A DNA stretch of 64,000 nucleotides, taken from positions 89,757 through 153,756 of the forward strand of contig NZ_QZEY01000022.1 of NCBI RefSeq assembly GCF_003594875.1. Direction: 5' to 3'. The number at the start of each line of letters is the position of its first letter. Position 1 is the stretch's first letter. Shown here in pieces: positions 61,643 to 64,000 of this stretch. The position numbers were made by a program, and so were the translations under genes. The stretch is from Bailinhaonella thermotolerans (lineage in GTDB: Bacteria > Actinomycetota > Actinomycetes > Streptosporangiales > Streptosporangiaceae). The notes below the pieces were generated by a model. That model did not search any database. It was not told the DNA's origin and was given only the letters and a program-made list of their open reading frames with translations.

Positions 61643-63079
61643 ATGGCTCTTCTCGAGGCTCCTCCCGCCCCCGCGGTCGTCTCCCCGCAGGCCGGCTCGG
61701 GATCTCGGCGGTGGTGGGGGTTGTTCGCGATCCTCTCCGCGGACCTGCTCAACCTGCTGGACGGGACGGTCGGGAACATCGCCGGGCCCGCCATCCGCGC
61801 CGAGCTGGGCGGGTCGCTCGCGACGCTCCAGTGGATCGTCGCCGGATACACGCTCGCGATGGCGGTGGGGCTGCTCACCGGCGGGCGGCTCGGCGACATG
61901 TTCGGGCGCAAGCGGATGATGATGGTCGGCGTCGGCGGGTTCCTCGCGGCCTCGCTCGCGTGCGCGCTCGCGTTCTCGCCGGAGACGCTGATCATCGCCC
62001 GGGTCCTTCAGGGCGGGTTCGGGGCGCTGATGGTGCCGCAGTCGTTCGGGCTGCTGCGGGACCTGTTCGGGGCGCAGGTGGGCAAGGCGTTCGCCGCGCT
62101 CGGGCCGGTGATCGGGCTGGCCACGATCCTCGGGCCGGTCGTCGCCGGGCTGCTGGTCGAGGCCGACCTGTTCGGCACCGGCTGGCGCGCGATCTTCCTG
62201 ATCAACCTGCCGCTGGGCGCGTTCGCGATGTACGTCGGCTGGAAGGTCCTCCCCGACACCCCGCCGGCCGCGCGCGGTTCGCGGCTCGACGTGGGCGGCG
62301 CGGTCATCGCCGCGATCGCGATGGCGATGCTGGTGATCCCGCTGGTCCAGGGCCACGAGCTGGGCTGGCCGGCCTGGACGCTCGGCCTGCTCGCCGCCTC
62401 GGTGCCGGTGTTCGCGCTGTTCGTCGCGCACCAGCTCCGCCGCACCCGCGCCGGTCGCGTCCCGCTCGTCGAGCTGAGCGTCTTCGCCAAGCGGTCGTAC
62501 GCCGCGGGGGTGGCCTTCGTGGTGGCCTTCTTCGGCGCGATCACCGGGTTCTCGGTGGCGGTGGGCTTCTTCCTCCAGCTCGGCCTGGGGTACACCCCGC
62601 TCGCGGCGAGCCTGGCGATGGTCTCCTGGGCGGTGGGCGCGTTCCTGGGCTCCGGCTTCGGCGGCGCGATGATGAACCGGCTCGGCCGCCACATCCTGCA
62701 CATCGGCCTGGCGCTGATGGCCGCCGGTCTCATCGGTCTCTACGCGGTCTTCTCCATCGCCGGCCGCGGCGTGGACGGCTGGGACATGGCCGCGCCGATG
62801 CTGGTCTTCGGGCTCGGCATGGGCATGATCTTCGTCCCGCTGTTCGACATCATCGTCGGCGGCCTGGCGGACCGCGAGGTGGGCTCCGCCTCGGGCATGC
62901 TGTCCTCGTTCCAGCAGCTCGGCGCCTCACTCGGGGTCGCGGTCCTCGGCACGGTGTTCTTCTCGGTCCGCGATTTCGTGGCCGCCGCCGCGCTCGTCAC
63001 CCTGATCACGATCGCGCTGACCGCGGTGACCTTCGCCCTCGGCTTCCTGCTCCCCCGCAGGGCCCGGCAGAGCCACTGA
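61643..63079 (+). CDS. MFS drug exporter, 14-helix DHA2 type
   Basis: The 478-residue exporter has about fourteen hydrophobic helices. Helix 1 motif D1 is LSADLLNLLDGTVGNIAGPAI, helix 2 loop TGGRLGDMFGRKRMMMVGV, and motif C GLATILGPVVAGLLVEADLF. Other DHA2 marks are FRDLFG-like LLRDLFGAQVGKAF and WRAIFLINLPLGAFAM. The ATG at 61643 is preceded by GGAGGATAGG. A TetR gene follows on the same strand, and both have the same upstream element, so the pair probably forms a drug-responsive efflux unit. Confidence 0.94.
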   Translation: MALLEAPPAPAVVSPQAGSGSRRWWGLFAILSADLLNLLDGTVGNIAGPAIRAELGGSLATLQWIVAGYTLAMAVGLLTGGRLGDMFGRKRMMMVGVGGFLAASLACALAFSPETLIIARVLQGGFGALMVPQSFGLLRDLFGAQVGKAFAALGPVIGLATILGPVVAGLLVEADLFGTGWRAIFLINLPLGAFAMYVGWKVLPDTPPAARGSRLDVGGAVIAAIAMAMLVIPLVQGHELGWPAWTLGLLAASVPVFALFVAHQLRRTRAGRVPLVELSVFAKRSYAAGVAFVVAFFGAITGFSVAVGFFLQLGLGYTPLAASLAMVSWAVGAFLGSGFGGAMMNRLGRHILHIGLALMAAGLIGLYAVFSIAGRGVDGWDMAAPMLVFGLGMGMIFVPLFDIIVGGLADREVGSASGMLSSFQQLGASLGVAVLGTVFFSVRDFVAAAALVTLITIALTAVTFALGFLLPRRARQSH

Positions 63080-63089
63080 CCCCCGGCTC

Positions 63090-63123
63090 GTACGGCTCGC
63101 GCCCCGCCAGGCGCGAGCCGTAC
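63090..63123. terminator. Terminator hairpin made of two inverted dispersed elements
   Basis: GTACGGCTCGCGC (63090-63102) and GCGCGAGCCGTAC (63111-63123) form a perfect 13-base-pair stem with an eight-base loop, 11 bases after the MFS stop. It is a clean example of the element serving as terminator. Confidence 0.8.
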
Positions 63124-63135
63124 ACGCATATAGTC

Positions 63136-63167
63136 TTGATCTAGCAGAACAGAAGAGTATGTTCCGT
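63136..63167 (+). promoter_or_regulatory. Promoter and operator of the TetR gene
   Basis: TTGATC (63136-63141), 16 bases, then TATGTT (63158-63163) is a plausible promoter. AGAAGAGTATGTTCCGT (63151-63167) overlaps its -10 and shares GAAGAG(A/T)A(C/T)GTTCCGT with the site before the MFS gene. Confidence 0.65.
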
Positions 63168-63186
63168 CTTTCCCTGGAGGGTTCCG

Positions 63187-63819
63187 ATGGCCGAGACAGC
63201 CCCGATGAGCGGCCGGAAGGCACAGGCGGCCCGCAACGACAAGCTGATCCTTGAGGCGGCGCGGGCGGTGTTCGTCGCGGACCCGTCGGCCCCGATCGCC
63301 GCCGTCGCGGAGCGCGCGGGTGTCGGCATCAGCGCCCTCTACCGCCGTTACCCCAGCAAGGAGGACCTGCTCCGCAAGCTCGCGAGCGACGGGCTCCGGC
63401 TTTACATCTCGGTCGCCGAGGCCGCGCTGGCCGACGAGGGCGACCCGTGGGAGTCCTTCGCGAGGTTCATGCACGGCATCGTGGACGCCGACACCAACGC
63501 GATCACCCGCAACCTGGCCGGGATGTTCAAGCCGGACGAGGGGTTGTACCAGGACGCCATGCGCGCGTACGAGCTGAACGTGCGGATCATGGAGCGCACC
63601 CGGGCGGCCGAGGTGATCCGGCCCGGAGTGGAGATCGCGGACCTCGCCCTGATCGCCGAACAGCTCTCCGCCATCAAACTCGGCGACGAGGAGCGCAGCC
63701 GCGAGCTGCGCCGCCGCTACCTCACCCTCATCCTCGACTCCCTCCGCAATCCCCCGGCCACGAGCCCGCTCCCCGGCCCCGCCCCCACCGACGAGGAGCT
63801 CTCCCGCCGCTGGGGCTGA
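63187..63819 (+). CDS. TetR family regulator (probable repressor of the adjacent MFS exporter)
   Basis: The 210-residue protein has an N-terminal helix-turn-helix (AARNDKLILEAARAVFVADPS, then AAVAERAGVGISALYRRYPSKEDLL) and a helical ligand domain with FARFMHGIVDADTNAITRNLAG and the C-terminal Pro-rich end. GGAGGG precedes the ATG at 63187. The gene is separated from the exporter by a terminator and has its own promoter. The shared GAAGAG/GTTCCGT elements suggest that it represses both. Confidence 0.93.
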   Translation: MAETAPMSGRKAQAARNDKLILEAARAVFVADPSAPIAAVAERAGVGISALYRRYPSKEDLLRKLASDGLRLYISVAEAALADEGDPWESFARFMHGIVDADTNAITRNLAGMFKPDEGLYQDAMRAYELNVRIMERTRAAEVIRPGVEIADLALIAEQLSAIKLGDEERSRELRRRYLTLILDSLRNPPATSPLPGPAPTDEELSRRWG

Positions 63820-63937
63820 CGGTGACGGCCGGGACCGCCTTCAGCGGGTGCCCGGTCCCTCGTGCCCGGCGTCGCCCGGGCGGACGGTCGTTCTCCATCG
63901 CGAGATCAGCGGGTTTCGAGAGCGGAGGGCCCGGCGT

Positions 63938-64000
63938 CTAGGGCGTGTTTTGTGGTTCTTGGTTGAGCCACATGATCAGGCTGGCGATGGTGATGGCGGC
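63938..64000 (-). mobile_element. IS element end: C-terminus of a transposase, partial (IS5-like)
   Basis: The frame from the right edge reads AAITIASLIMWLNQEPQNTP and then stops at TAG (63940-63938). The hydrophobic IASLIMWL end is typical of DDE transposases of the IS5/IS4 kind. The probable terminal inverted repeat, GGGCGTGTTTTGTGG, begins at about 63941. The sequence CTAG at 63938-63941 looks like a target duplication, so the stop codon seems to come from the insertion site rather than the element. The rest is outside the window. Confidence 0.7.

Overview
The window is very GC-rich actinomycete chromosome. The gene content points to a filamentous actinomycete of the Streptosporangiales type (Actinomadura/Thermomonospora-like): a chaplin, a SAM-IV riboswitch, a c-di-AMP (ydaO-type) riboswitch ahead of an NlpC/P60 hydrolase, the ftsH-folE-folP-folB-folK block, and a class III/IV-style lanthipeptide locus. 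The taxonomic placement is inference from gene content and composition. No rRNA or tRNA gene was recognised.

Left part (1-42 kb) is mostly core housekeeping, largely on the minus strand. 1-7.4 kb holds a Gln/Gly/Tyr-rich low-complexity protein cut by the window edge, an ArgA-type acetyltransferase, a riboswitch-controlled NlpC/P60 hydrolase, a LuxR-type HTH protein, a propeller-like membrane protein and lysS. 7.5-13.2 kb is a cofactor-precursor operon reading DUF2520-Rossmann, panC, panD, a fused nadB-nadC and coaX, with tight overlaps. 13.4-16.8 kb has a chaplin and a convergent pair, a MidA/NDUFAF7-type methyltransferase and an orphan NuoD; in mitochondria the former methylates the homologue of the latter. 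17-19.7 kb has a SAM-IV-controlled class V aminotransferase divergent from a P450. 21.7-32.5 kb is the folate/ftsH/hpt/tilS/DUF2342/dacB/ppa block. 32.8-42.5 kb holds a second NlpC/P60 protein, an ECF sigma factor with a membrane anchor and Pro/Thr tail, a saccharopine-dehydrogenase-like protein, a lipoprotein, an ABC-F ATPase, a SMI1/KNR4 protein and an MFS/TetR pair.

Right part (42.5-64 kb) is accessory. Its centre is a lanthipeptide locus (43.2-48.2 kb): a LanL-like synthetase with zinc ligands, a 37-residue precursor whose start lies inside the synthetase gene, a strong hairpin, and an ABC exporter. A threonine-synthase-like PLP enzyme diverges from it. Then come regulator/enzyme and regulator/transporter pairs: MFS with a GntR-TetR fusion, TetR with an FAD monooxygenase, P450 with HxlR, a dinucleotide-binding oxidoreductase, DUF418, an XRE regulator, and MFS with TetR. 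Several have recognisable operators. The window ends in the 3' end of a transposase.

Three repeat phenomena cut across the window: at least 20 copies of the palindrome GCCGTACGGC, often inside a longer GCGCGAGCCGTACGGC element that forms intergenic hairpins and also lies inside genes; two tandem arrays (19 bp and 24 bp units) that start at a stop codon and share a CCTTCCGG core; and in-frame repeats in tilS, lanL and other genes.
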